A DNA stretch of 64,000 nt, from NCBI RefSeq assembly GCF_024169245.1, contig NZ_JALJWP010000001.1:930001-994000 (forward strand), given 5' to 3'. Of this stretch, positions 7,543 through 15,038 are shown piece after piece (position 1 is the stretch's first letter; each line of letters begins with the position of its first letter). The stretch is from Pseudomonas koreensis (GTDB lineage Bacteria > Pseudomonadota > Gammaproteobacteria > Pseudomonadales > Pseudomonadaceae). The notes under the pieces are model-generated. The model saw only the letters and a program-made list of their open reading frames with translations, had not been told where the DNA came from and made no database searches. The position numbers and the translations under genes are program-made.

Positions 7543-9798
7543 TTATTTGCGCAGCAGCCGCAAACCGTTGAACACCACCAGCAGGCTCACGCCCATGTCA
7601 GCGAACACCGCCATCCACATGGTGGCGAGCCCGGCGAAGGTTATCGCAAGAAAGATCGCCTTGATCACCAGCGCCAGGGCGATGTTTTGTTTCAGGATGC
7701 TCGCGGTGTTGCGAGACAGGTTGATGAACGCGGGGATCTTGCGCAGATCGTCGTCCATCAGGGCGACATCGGCAGTTTCGATCGCCGTGTCGGTGCCGGC
7801 CGCGGCCATGGCGAAACCGATCTCGGCGCGGGCCAGTGCCGGGGCATCATTGATGCCGTCGCCGACCATGCCGACCCGGTGGCCCTGCTTATAGAGATTT
7901 TCGATGGCTTGCAGCTTGTCGGTTGGCAACAAGTCACCGCGCGCCTCGTCGATACCGACCTGAGCGGCAATCGCCTGCGCGGTGTGGACGTTGTCGCCAG
8001 TGAGCATCAGGGTTTTCACCCCGAGTTCATGCAACTGACGAATCGCTTCGCGGCTGGTTTCCTTGACCGTGTCGGCGACGGCAAACAACGCCAGCGGGCC
8101 AGAGCTGTCGAGCAGCAGCACTACGGACTTGCCCTGTTTTTCCAGCGCGAACAGCTTTTCCTCCAATTGCGGCGAGCACAGACCCAGTTCCTCGACCAGA
8201 CGATGGTTGCCCAGGTGATAGGTCTGGCCGTTGATATCGCCTTTGACGCCACGCCCACCCAGCGCTTCGAAGTTATCCACAGTGGGCGCCGCGGAATCTT
8301 TATCCACAGCAGCGTTGGCAATGGCCAGCGATACCGGGTGATCGGAGCGCCCGGCCAGCGCGGCAGCAATTGCCGGCGCAGTAGCGTCGGCCGTCGGGTC
8401 GAGTGACAGGTAATCGGTCTGCACCGGTTTGCCGTGGGTGATCGTGCCGGTTTTGTCCAGCGCCAGATAATCAAGCTTGAAGCCGCCCTCCAGATACACG
8501 CCGCCCTTGACCAGAATGCCCTTGCGCGCCGCTGCCGCGAGTCCACTGACGATGGTCACCGGGGTGGAAATCACCAGCGCGCACGGGCAGGCCACCACCA
8601 GCAACACCAGCGCGCGGTAGATCCAGTCGAACCACGCCGCGCCCATGAACAGCGGCGGGATGATCGCCACGGCCAATGCGAAGACGAACACCGCCGGGGT
8701 GTAGATTTTCGAGAATTGGTCAACGAAACGCTGGGTCGGCGCCCGCGCGCCTTGGGCCTGTTCGACGGCGTGGATGATCCGCGCGAGTGTCGAGTTGTTC
8801 GCCGCAGCGGTCACCGTATATTCCAGCGAACCGGCCTGATTGATGGTGCCAGCGAAGACTTTGTCACCGACAGTTTTCTCCACTGGCAGGCTTTCCCCGG
8901 TGATCGGTGCCTGGTCGATGGTCGAGCTGCCGCTGACCACCGCGCCGTCCAGCGCAATGCGCTCGCCGGGTTTCACCCGTACGCGGGCGCCGAGTTCGAC
9001 GCTTTTCACCCCTTGTTCGCGCCAGTTGCCATCGGGTTGCAGCACCGTAGCCTGCTCAGGGGTCATCTGCATCAAACCACTGATCGCGTTGCGCGCGCGG
9101 TCCAGCGAGCGTGCTTCAATCAGCTCTGCGACGGTAAAGAGGAACATCACCATCGCCGCTTCCGGCCACTGGCCGATGAGGATGGCACCGGTTACGGCGA
9201 TGCTCATCAGCGCATTGATGTTGAGGTTAAGGTTCTTCAGGGCGATCCAGCCCTTTTTGTAGGTGCCGAGGCCGCCACTGAGAATCGACACCAGCGCAAC
9301 AATTGCCACCACCCAGTCGGGCGCAGCGCTGGTGAAATGAATGACTTCGGCACCTAGCGCGGTCAGGCCGGACAGCGCCAGTGGCCACCAGTGTTTTTTC
9401 ACGGGTGCCGGGGCCGGCGTGTCGACGCCCGCCTCCAGCGGCTCGGCGTGCATGCCGAGGGATTTGATCGCTTCGGTGATGGGCTCGGTGCCCGGCAGAT
9501 TGTGGGTCACGCCAAGTACGCGGTTGATCAGGTTGAATTCCAGCTGCTGCACCCCAGCCAGTTTGCCCAGCTTGTTCTGGATCAGCGTCTGCTCGGTCGG
9601 GCAATCCATCGCCTCGATGCGAAAACTGCTCAGGCGCGCATCGGCGCTGGTTTTATCGCTTAGTTGCACCCGCGCAGGCGCTGCGGCTTTCGACGAACAG
9701 CAGGAGTCGCCGCCGTGGTCATGTTTATGCACTGGCTGCAATTTATGACTGTGATCGTGCCCGTCGCCAGGCTTATGGGTGTGCAGGGAATCGCTCAT
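7543..9798 (-). CDS. cadA: Cd2+/Zn2+/Pb2+-exporting P-type ATPase
   Basis: This is a 751-residue P1B-type ATPase. It begins with a His-rich tail (HTHKPGDGHDHSH) and a Cys pair SCCSS. An HMA-like domain follows that carries MDCPTE. The transmembrane core has the metal-site motif CPC within VVACPCALV, then the phosphorylation motif DKTGT, the TGES actuator motif (ITGESLP) and the hinge GDGINDAP. CPC with a C-terminal aspartate (FADMG) is typical of Zn/Cd/Pb exporters (P1B-2) as opposed to copper pumps. It sits in the inner membrane and exports divalent metals. The divergent MerR gene and the operator between them strongly support metal-induced control. Confidence 0.92.
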   Translation of the reverse strand: MSDSLHTHKPGDGHDHSHKLQPVHKHDHGGDSCCSSKAAAPARVQLSDKTSADARLSSFRIEAMDCPTEQTLIQNKLGKLAGVQQLEFNLINRVLGVTHNLPGTEPITEAIKSLGMHAEPLEAGVDTPAPAPVKKHWWPLALSGLTALGAEVIHFTSAAPDWVVAIVALVSILSGGLGTYKKGWIALKNLNLNINALMSIAVTGAILIGQWPEAAMVMFLFTVAELIEARSLDRARNAISGLMQMTPEQATVLQPDGNWREQGVKSVELGARVRVKPGERIALDGAVVSGSSTIDQAPITGESLPVEKTVGDKVFAGTINQAGSLEYTVTAAANNSTLARIIHAVEQAQGARAPTQRFVDQFSKIYTPAVFVFALAVAIIPPLFMGAAWFDWIYRALVLLVVACPCALVISTPVTIVSGLAAAARKGILVKGGVYLEGGFKLDYLALDKTGTITHGKPVQTDYLSLDPTADATAPAIAAALAGRSDHPVSLAIANAAVDKDSAAPTVDNFEALGGRGVKGDINGQTYHLGNHRLVEELGLCSPQLEEKLFALEKQGKSVVLLLDSSGPLALFAVADTVKETSREAIRQLHELGVKTLMLTGDNVHTAQAIAAQVGIDEARGDLLPTDKLQAIENLYKQGHRVGMVGDGINDAPALARAEIGFAMAAAGTDTAIETADVALMDDDLRKIPAFINLSRNTASILKQNIALALVIKAIFLAITFAGLATMWMAVFADMGVSLLVVFNGLRLLRK

Positions 9799-9828
9799 TG
9801 GTCGCGTCCATGAAGGTGCCTGTTGCCA

Positions 9829-9859
9829 AGTAAAGACCCTGTAGCCACTATAGGGTCAA
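9829..9859 (-). promoter_or_regulatory. MerR-type cadA promoter with CadR operator
   Basis: On the minus strand a -35 TTGACC (9859-9854) and a -10 TTTACT (9834-9829) are separated by 19 bp. That is the over-long spacer characteristic of MerR-family targets. The spacer is filled by a near-perfect dyad at 9835-9857 (GACCCT...AGGGTC). The arrangement fits metal-loaded CadR untwisting the promoter to start cadA. Confidence 0.85.
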
Positions 9860-9882
9860 GCACCCATTTGGAGATGGCCGTC

Positions 9883-10332
9883 ATGAAGATCGGCGAACTG
9901 GCGAAACTCACCGATTGCGCCGTGGAAACCATCCGCTACTACGAGCGCGAAAACCTCCTGCCGGAACCGGCGCGCAGCGACGGCAACTACCGCGTCTACA
10001 CCCAGTCCCACGCCGAACGCCTGACCTTCATCCGCAACTGCCGCACCCTCGACATGACCCTCGAAGAAATCCGCAGCCTGCTCGCCCTGCGCGACAGCCC
10101 GCAGGATCAGTGCGAGAGCGTCAATGCGCTGATCGACGAGCACATCCAGCATGTGAAGGCGCGGATTGATGGGTTGTTGGCGTTGCAAACACAATTGCTC
10201 GACCTGCGCCAACGCTGTGGCGAAGGGCCGATGGCCGATCAATGCGGGATTTTGCAGCGCCTGGAAGTGAGTGGCGGGGTGGTGGCGACGGAGGTCGAGC
10301 ACTCCCATGTCGGCAGAAGTCATGGGCATTAG
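9883..10332 (+). CDS. cadR: CadR, MerR-family cadmium-responsive regulator
   Basis: This 149-residue MerR protein has an N-terminal winged helix-turn-helix (MKIGELAKLTDCAVETIRYY), a dimerisation helix around residues 80-115, and metal-site cysteines C77, C112 and C121. The C-terminal tail is His-rich (HSHVGRSHGH), as in P. putida CadR. ATG 9883 is chosen because it begins with the canonical MKIGELAK. An in-frame extension upstream would run into the operator. It is divergent from cadA, and the dyad at 9835-9857 lies between them. It activates cadA on Cd(II) binding and probably autoregulates (family knowledge). Confidence 0.9.
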   Translation: MKIGELAKLTDCAVETIRYYERENLLPEPARSDGNYRVYTQSHAERLTFIRNCRTLDMTLEEIRSLLALRDSPQDQCESVNALIDEHIQHVKARIDGLLALQTQLLDLRQRCGEGPMADQCGILQRLEVSGGVVATEVEHSHVGRSHGH

Positions 10333-10352
10333 TCCTTCGTCGCCGACAGCGC

Positions 10353-11186
10353 TTACACCAGTTTGAACTCCAATTCACCCCGGGAACCCATGCCATAGGC
10401 CAGACCGGGGACCATACCGGACCCGAGGAAAACACTGCAGAACAAATGAACAGTCTCACCGCGATGCGCCTGGTAGACCGTCGGCTCAATCCGAAAGTTG
10501 AGTGATGAGTCGGGGCTGACCGTCAGTTTGCGTTGGTAATCCCGCCAGGCGCCGGTCTGTCCGCCGCTGGTGCTGCTTTTCCAGAACATTTCAATGGCGT
10601 TGTTGGGTCTCAGGTTTTCAATCCGTGGAATAGTCAGGCAAACACCCTCGGGATGCCGATCAATTTCAAGGACGCCTTGCGAGACGGCCTCAATAAAAAC
10701 CGGACCTGTCTGTGCCAGTTCCGGCGCAAACGTCATATACAACGAAGAAGAGGGCAAGGAACCTGCTTCTCTTTCAATGACAAAAAAGACTTCGACCCGA
10801 TCGCCTGTGAACGTTCTTGCGATTTCGTCGGTAACCGCAAAATGCAAAGGGGTGTAACTCACCACTGTCTGGGGTTCCGATCTATAGCTGCCCCCGGAGC
10901 CGCCGAGTGCGTTCCATTGCACCCGAACCGGATCGCCAATCCTGAAATCCTGCTCATTGACCGACACACCGACACGCAGCGAGTCGATGAAGATCGGCGC
11001 GCCATTGAATATTTCCATGGGCACCACGCACCCCCATGGATCAATACTCGGAATGGAATGAAAGAGTCCCGAACGACTTTCACAGCCGATAAACGGCCAA
11101 CTGTTCAATTGCTTCGATCCGGTTGGTGCGAAACCGAAAGAGACCTCCGAGAACCCAGCCGTCGCGCCAGATGCTGTACTTGTCAT
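10353..11186 (-). CDS. Uncharacterised protein with two related beta-rich repeats
   Basis: I do not recognise this 277-residue protein. It has no signal peptide or membrane segment. After about 55 residues rich in Ser/Gly/Pro there appear to be two related halves (about 60-165 and 172-270). Each begins with an FI(D/E) strand, has an aromatic-rich strand near (V/I)x(V/M)xW, and ends with a strand near V(E/H)(V/L)F, suggesting tandem immunoglobulin-like beta domains. ATG 11186 is chosen over the upstream ATG because AAGGAG lies 7 bases before it. The leader is unusual: a 19-bp terminator-like hairpin ends about 20 bases before the start. It converges on cadR (20-bp gap). Confidence 0.7.
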   Translation of the reverse strand: MTSTASGATAGFSEVSFGFAPTGSKQLNSWPFIGCESRSGLFHSIPSIDPWGCVVPMEIFNGAPIFIDSLRVGVSVNEQDFRIGDPVRVQWNALGGSGGSYRSEPQTVVSYTPLHFAVTDEIARTFTGDRVEVFFVIEREAGSLPSSSLYMTFAPELAQTGPVFIEAVSQGVLEIDRHPEGVCLTIPRIENLRPNNAIEMFWKSSTSGGQTGAWRDYQRKLTVSPDSSLNFRIEPTVYQAHRGETVHLFCSVFLGSGMVPGLAYGMGSRGELEFKLV

Positions 11187-11205
11187 GATGAAGCTCCTTA
11201 AATGA

Positions 11206-11264
11206 AAAAAGAGGATGTTTGACTGACCTACGTCCATTAGGCCCGTGGTCAGTCAAACACCCTC
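11206..11264 (-). terminator. Terminator-like hairpin between thyA and the uncharacterised gene
   Basis: On the minus strand AGAGGGTGTTTGACTGACC pairs with GGTCAGTCAAACATCCTCT through 19 positions with one G-U pair and an 18-base loop. It is followed at once by a run of T. The core perfect arms are 11217-11228 and 11247-11258. It is a convincing intrinsic terminator for thyA. It also lies in the only possible leader of the gene starting at 11186. Confidence 0.75.
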
Positions 11265-11278
11265 TCTTTCATTTGCCT

Positions 11279-11296
11279 ACTGTCAGACATGACAGT
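11279..11296. promoter_or_regulatory. Perfect dyad between thyA and the hairpin
   Basis: ACTGTCA and TGACAGT form a perfect 7-bp inverted repeat with a 4-base spacer. It lies in the 80 bp between the thyA stop and the terminator-like hairpin, the only stretch that could hold a promoter for the uncharacterised gene. It is a candidate operator. The binding protein is unknown. Confidence 0.4.
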
Positions 11297-11339
11297 CCGG
11301 TAGACCTATACCGAATATAAAAGCTTTCGAGCCAGTCTT

Positions 11340-12311
11340 TCAGACCGCCATCGGCGCGGTCATTGGCGCGTGATGCTCATAGCCTTCCAGCGAGAAGTCG
11401 CTCGGCTCGACCAGCTCCAGCCATTCCGGCTGATAAACACCGGTCTTGGCAAACTCCGGCACACGGTCGGAGATCTTCAGCTTCGGCATGGCGAACGGCT
11501 CGCGCTTGAGCTGTTCATTGAGCATGTCCAAGTGGTTCTCGTAGACGTGCGCATCGCCGATGAAGTAGGTGAACCAGCGCGGCGTGTAACCGGTCAGGCG
11601 ACCGATCAGGCTCAGCAGGGCGGCGCCTTCGGTGAGGTTGAACGGCGTGCCCAGACCCAGATCGTTGGAGCGGATGTACAGGGTCAGCGAGATCTCTTTG
11701 GTCTCGGCGTTCGGGTGGAACTGGTACAGCAGATGGCACGGCGGCAGGGCCATTTCATCGAGCTGCGCGACGTTCCAGCCGTGGAACAGGATGCGCCGGC
11801 TGCCCGGATCCTTGATGATCGTGTCGACGCACTGGCGCACCTGATCGATCGCCTTGTACAACACGACGTAGGCCTGACCGTCTTCTTCGCCCTGGGCGAT
11901 CTGCTTGTAGCCGTTGCTCAGGGTTTGTTCGATGGCGGCGGTGTTGCTCAGCGGGATCTGCTTGTACGCCGGCCACTTGCGCCATTGCACGCCGTAGATT
12001 TCACCGAGGTCGTCGTCGCCCTGACGGAACGGGTTGGCCAGCCACTGCGCGTTTTCGTTGGCGTTCTGGTCCCAGACCTTGCAGCCCAGCGCGCGGAATT
12101 CGGCGGCGTTGTTCACGCCACGCAGAAACCCGCACATCTCGCCGATGGCCGACTTGAAGGCCATCTTGCGCGTGGTGATCGCCGGGAAGCCTTCCTGCAG
12201 ATCGAAACGCAGCATCGCCCCCGGGAAACTGATGGTGTTGATGCCGGTGCGGTTGGCCTGTTTGCTGCCGTTCTGAATGACGTGCGAGACCAGTTCGAGA
12301 TATTGCTTCAT
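11340..12311 (-). CDS. thyA: Thymidylate synthase
   Basis: This 323-residue enzyme makes dTMP from dUMP using methylenetetrahydrofolate. The catalytic cysteine is C192 in [10 protein letters not shown]. The phosphate-binding arginine motif DPGSRRILF (168-176) and the folate/nucleotide motif [10 protein letters not shown] are intact. At 323 residues it is longer than the about 264-residue E. coli enzyme. The extra length lies mainly at about residues 90-160 (the insert around [14 protein letters not shown]), a long form common in pseudomonads. It follows lgt by 50 bp in the same direction, the usual lgt-thyA pairing. Confidence 0.97.
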   Translation of the reverse strand: MKQYLELVSHVIQNGSKQANRTGINTISFPGAMLRFDLQEGFPAITTRKMAFKSAIGEMCGFLRGVNNAAEFRALGCKVWDQNANENAQWLANPFRQGDDDLGEIYGVQWRKWPAYKQIPLSNTAAIEQTLSNGYKQIAQGEEDGQAYVVLYKAIDQVRQCVDTIIKDPGSRRILFHGWNVAQLDEMALPPCHLLYQFHPNAETKEISLTLYIRSNDLGLGTPFNLTEGAALLSLIGRLTGYTPRWFTYFIGDAHVYENHLDMLNEQLKREPFAMPKLKISDRVPEFAKTGVYQPEWLELVEPSDFSLEGYEHHAPMTAPMAV

Positions 12312-12361
12312 GAGTTACCTGTGTCCTTTGAGCCCCGGCGTCGCGCGCCGGGGTTCGTAGT

Positions 12362-13177
12362 TTAAGCCGTCGGCGCGAGTGGCGCTGCCGGGGCGCGACG
12401 ATAGGCCAGCCAGATCAGCAACAGCCCGCCGACGATCATCGGCACGCAGAGCACCTGACCCATGGTCAGCCAGTTCCAGGCCAGATAGCCCAGCTGCGCA
12501 TCCGGCACGCGGACGAACTCGACGATGAAACGGAAGATGCCGTAGAACAGCGCGAACATGCCGGAGACGGCCATGGTCGGGCGCGGTTTGCGCGAGAAGA
12601 TCCACAGGATCAGGAACAGCGCCACACCTTCGAGGGCGAACTGATACAGCTGCGACGGGTGGCGCGGCAACTGCGCCGGATCGCTGAACGGCGGGAACAC
12701 CATGGCCCATGGCACGTCGGTGGCCTTGCCCCACAGCTCGGCGTTGATGAAGTTGCCGATGCGCCCGGCGCCCAGACCGATCGGCACCATCGGCGCGACG
12801 AAGTCCATCAGCTGGAAGAACGACTTGCCATTGCGCTTGCCGAACCACAGGGCCGCGAGCATCACGCCGATGAATCCGCCGTGGAACGACATGCCGCCCT
12901 TCCACACTTCGAAAATCAGCGTCGGGTTGGCCAGGTACGCGCTCAGGTCATAGAACAGCACGTAACCCAGACGGCCGCCGACGATCACGCCCATCGATAG
13001 CCAGAACACCAGATCGGAGAGCTTCTCCTTGGTCCAGGTCGGGTCGAAGCGGTTGAGCCGGCGCGACGCCAACAGCCACGCGCCGCCGATGCCGATCAGG
13101 TACATCAGACCGTACCAGTGGATTTTCAGCGGACCGATGGCCAGGGCCACCGGGTCGATCTGCGGGTAAGGCAGCAT
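12362..13177 (-). CDS. lgt: Prolipoprotein diacylglyceryl transferase
   Basis: This 271-residue inner-membrane enzyme transfers diacylglycerol from phosphatidylglycerol to the lipobox cysteine of prolipoproteins, the first step of lipoprotein maturation. The Lgt signature [13 protein letters not shown] and the conserved MSFHGGFIG segment are present, with about seven hydrophobic helices. The N-terminus [16 protein letters not shown] is typical. It is upstream of and co-oriented with thyA. A TSUP permease gene begins further upstream. Confidence 0.97.
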   Translation of the reverse strand: MLPYPQIDPVALAIGPLKIHWYGLMYLIGIGGAWLLASRRLNRFDPTWTKEKLSDLVFWLSMGVIVGGRLGYVLFYDLSAYLANPTLIFEVWKGGMSFHGGFIGVMLAALWFGKRNGKSFFQLMDFVAPMVPIGLGAGRIGNFINAELWGKATDVPWAMVFPPFSDPAQLPRHPSQLYQFALEGVALFLILWIFSRKPRPTMAVSGMFALFYGIFRFIVEFVRVPDAQLGYLAWNWLTMGQVLCVPMIVGGLLLIWLAYRRAPAAPLAPTA

Positions 13178-13256
13178 TGCGACTCCTTGTTAGAGTTGAA
13201 AGCGAAATTCCCGGGTGACGCTGCCACCTCAGGATTAAGCCAGGATTGCCACGCGG

Positions 13257-14039
13257 TCAGAGCAGAAAGCTCAAGCCCACGCAGAACAGCAAAGCGGCGA
13301 ACAGCCTTTTCAGCAAGCGCGGCGACAACCTGTGTGCCAGACGCGCGCCGAGCCGGGCGAATACCATGCTGGTCAGGGCAATGCCCAACAACGCCGGCAA
13401 ATACACAAAACCGAGACTATGGGCCGGCAGCAACGGTTCGTGCCACCCCAGAATCATGAAACTTAACGCACTGGCCAGAGCGATCGGCAGGCCACAGGCC
13501 GACGAGGTCGCCACGGCCTGCTGCATCGGCACGCTGCGCCAGGTCAGAAACGGCACGGTCAGCGAGCCGCCACCAATGCCGAAAATCGCTGACGCCCAGC
13601 CAATCACCGTACCGGCCGCAGTCAGACCGAGCTTGCCCGGCACCGTTCGGCTGGCCTTGGGTTTGACGTCCAGCGCCAATTGCACGGCGATCACCAGAGC
13701 AAACACGCCGATGATCTTTTGCAGGTTCGGCCCGGAGATCGCTTCCGCGGTCAGCGCACCGAAACCAGCACCGAGCAGAATGCCCACGGTCATCCAGCGA
13801 AAAATCGCCCAGCGCACCGCGCCACGGCGGTGATGTTCACGCACGGCGTTGACCGAGGTGAAAATGATCGTCGCCAGCGACGTCCCTACCGCCAGGTGCG
13901 TAAGAATCGACTGATCGAAACCCTGCAGGGTAAAGCTGAACACCAGCACCGGGACGATGATGATCCCGCCGCCGACGCCAAACAGCCCGGCGAGCACGCC
14001 CGCGCAGGCGCCGAGCGCCAGGTAGAGCAGAAATTCCAT
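13257..14039 (-). CDS. TSUP family (TauE/SafE-type) sulfite/anion permease
   Basis: This 260-residue integral membrane protein has about eight hydrophobic helices. It shows the duplicated glycine-rich motif of TSUP proteins: GLFGVGGGIIIVPVL near the N-terminus and AIFGIGGGSLTVPFL in the second half. The start at 14039 is chosen because the protein then begins inside the first helix (MEFLLYLALGA) and has GGAGAC a few bases upstream. An open extension to 14231 lacks family features and would overlap the divergent NRDE gene. Members export sulfite, sulfoacetate or related anions. The substrate here is unknown. Confidence 0.85.
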   Translation of the reverse strand: MEFLLYLALGACAGVLAGLFGVGGGIIIVPVLVFSFTLQGFDQSILTHLAVGTSLATIIFTSVNAVREHHRRGAVRWAIFRWMTVGILLGAGFGALTAEAISGPNLQKIIGVFALVIAVQLALDVKPKASRTVPGKLGLTAAGTVIGWASAIFGIGGGSLTVPFLTWRSVPMQQAVATSSACGLPIALASALSFMILGWHEPLLPAHSLGFVYLPALLGIALTSMVFARLGARLAHRLSPRLLKRLFAALLFCVGLSFLL

Positions 14040-14169
14040 GACCGTCTCCGGCACGCGTCGGCAAAACAGGACCGGCATGGTAACGGATGCGCAGCCTTCT
14101 GCTCCACTGGCGATGGATGCACGGACGCCGGATGCGTAGAGTGGGCAAAAAACACACAAGGACCACCTT

Positions 14170-14916
14170 ATGTGCCTGATTGTTTTCGCTTGGCGCCCGG
14201 GCCATGCCCAGCCGCTGATCGTCGCGGCCAACCGCGACGAATTCTATGCCCGCCCCAGCCTGCCATTGGCGCCGTGGCCAGAAGCGCCGCAGGTGCATGC
14301 CGGGCGCGATCTTGAGGCCGGCGGCACCTGGCTGGGGATCGGCGCCAACGGGCGCTTTGCTGCGTTAACCAATATTCGCGACCCGCAGCAGCCGCCGGCC
14401 ACCAAATCACGAGGCGAACTGGTGGCGCGCTTTCTCATGGGTGATCTGTCGATTGATGATTATTTGAGCGATGTGGTGGGTCGTGCGGGCGAATATGCCG
14501 GGTTCAATCTGCTGTTGGGCAATGCCCATGAGCTGTGGCATTTCAATGCGCGGTCGTCGGAGCCGGTGATGTTGCAGCCGGGGGTTTATGGTTTATCCAA
14601 CGCGGGGCTGGATACGCCCTGGCCGAAACTGCTCAAGGCCAGGGCGGCGTTGAGCGCGGTACTGGATGATCCGCAGCCTGAGCGTTTGTTGACCTTGCTC
14701 AGCGATGCACAGACCGCACCCGAGGCCGAATTGCCGGATACCGGGGTGGGCATGGCGACGGAGTCGTTGCTGTCGAGCGTGTTTATTGCCAGCCAGAGTT
14801 ACGGAACGCGGGCGAGTACAGCGTTGGTTTTGCAGGCGGACGGAACGCGGCGGATGGTGGAGCGCAGTTTTGGGCCGTATGGCGGGCATTTGGGCGAGGT
14901 GGAGATTGTGGTTTAG
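14170..14916 (+). CDS. NRDE family (TANGO2-like) protein
   Basis: This 248-residue protein begins MCLIVFAWRPG with the conserved Cys2 and carries the family-defining NRDE within AANRDEFYAR at about residue 20. The later GGTWLGIGANGRFAALTN block is also characteristic. Cys2 suggests an N-terminal-nucleophile-like fold. The biochemical role is not established in bacteria, and eukaryotic TANGO2 is linked to heme or lipid handling. It is divergent from the TSUP permease. Confidence 0.88.
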   Translation: MCLIVFAWRPGHAQPLIVAANRDEFYARPSLPLAPWPEAPQVHAGRDLEAGGTWLGIGANGRFAALTNIRDPQQPPATKSRGELVARFLMGDLSIDDYLSDVVGRAGEYAGFNLLLGNAHELWHFNARSSEPVMLQPGVYGLSNAGLDTPWPKLLKARAALSAVLDDPQPERLLTLLSDAQTAPEAELPDTGVGMATESLLSSVFIASQSYGTRASTALVLQADGTRRMVERSFGPYGGHLGEVEIVV

Positions 14917-14936
14917 CGGTGCCTCAACTGGCGCCC

Positions 14937-15008
14937 TCGCGAGCAGGCTCGCTCCCACATGGGTCTCGTGATCGATACGAATCCCTGTGGGAGCGAGCCT
15001 GCTCCGGG
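14937..15008. repeat. REP doublet, outward type (GGGAGCGAGCC family)
   Basis: Inverted REP arms GCGAGCAGGCTCGCTCCCACA and complement, spaced by about 28 bp, between the convergent NRDE and ptsP genes. Confidence 0.85.
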
Positions 15009-15038
15009 CGGCGTTCCGACGAAGAGGGCATCAGCCTT

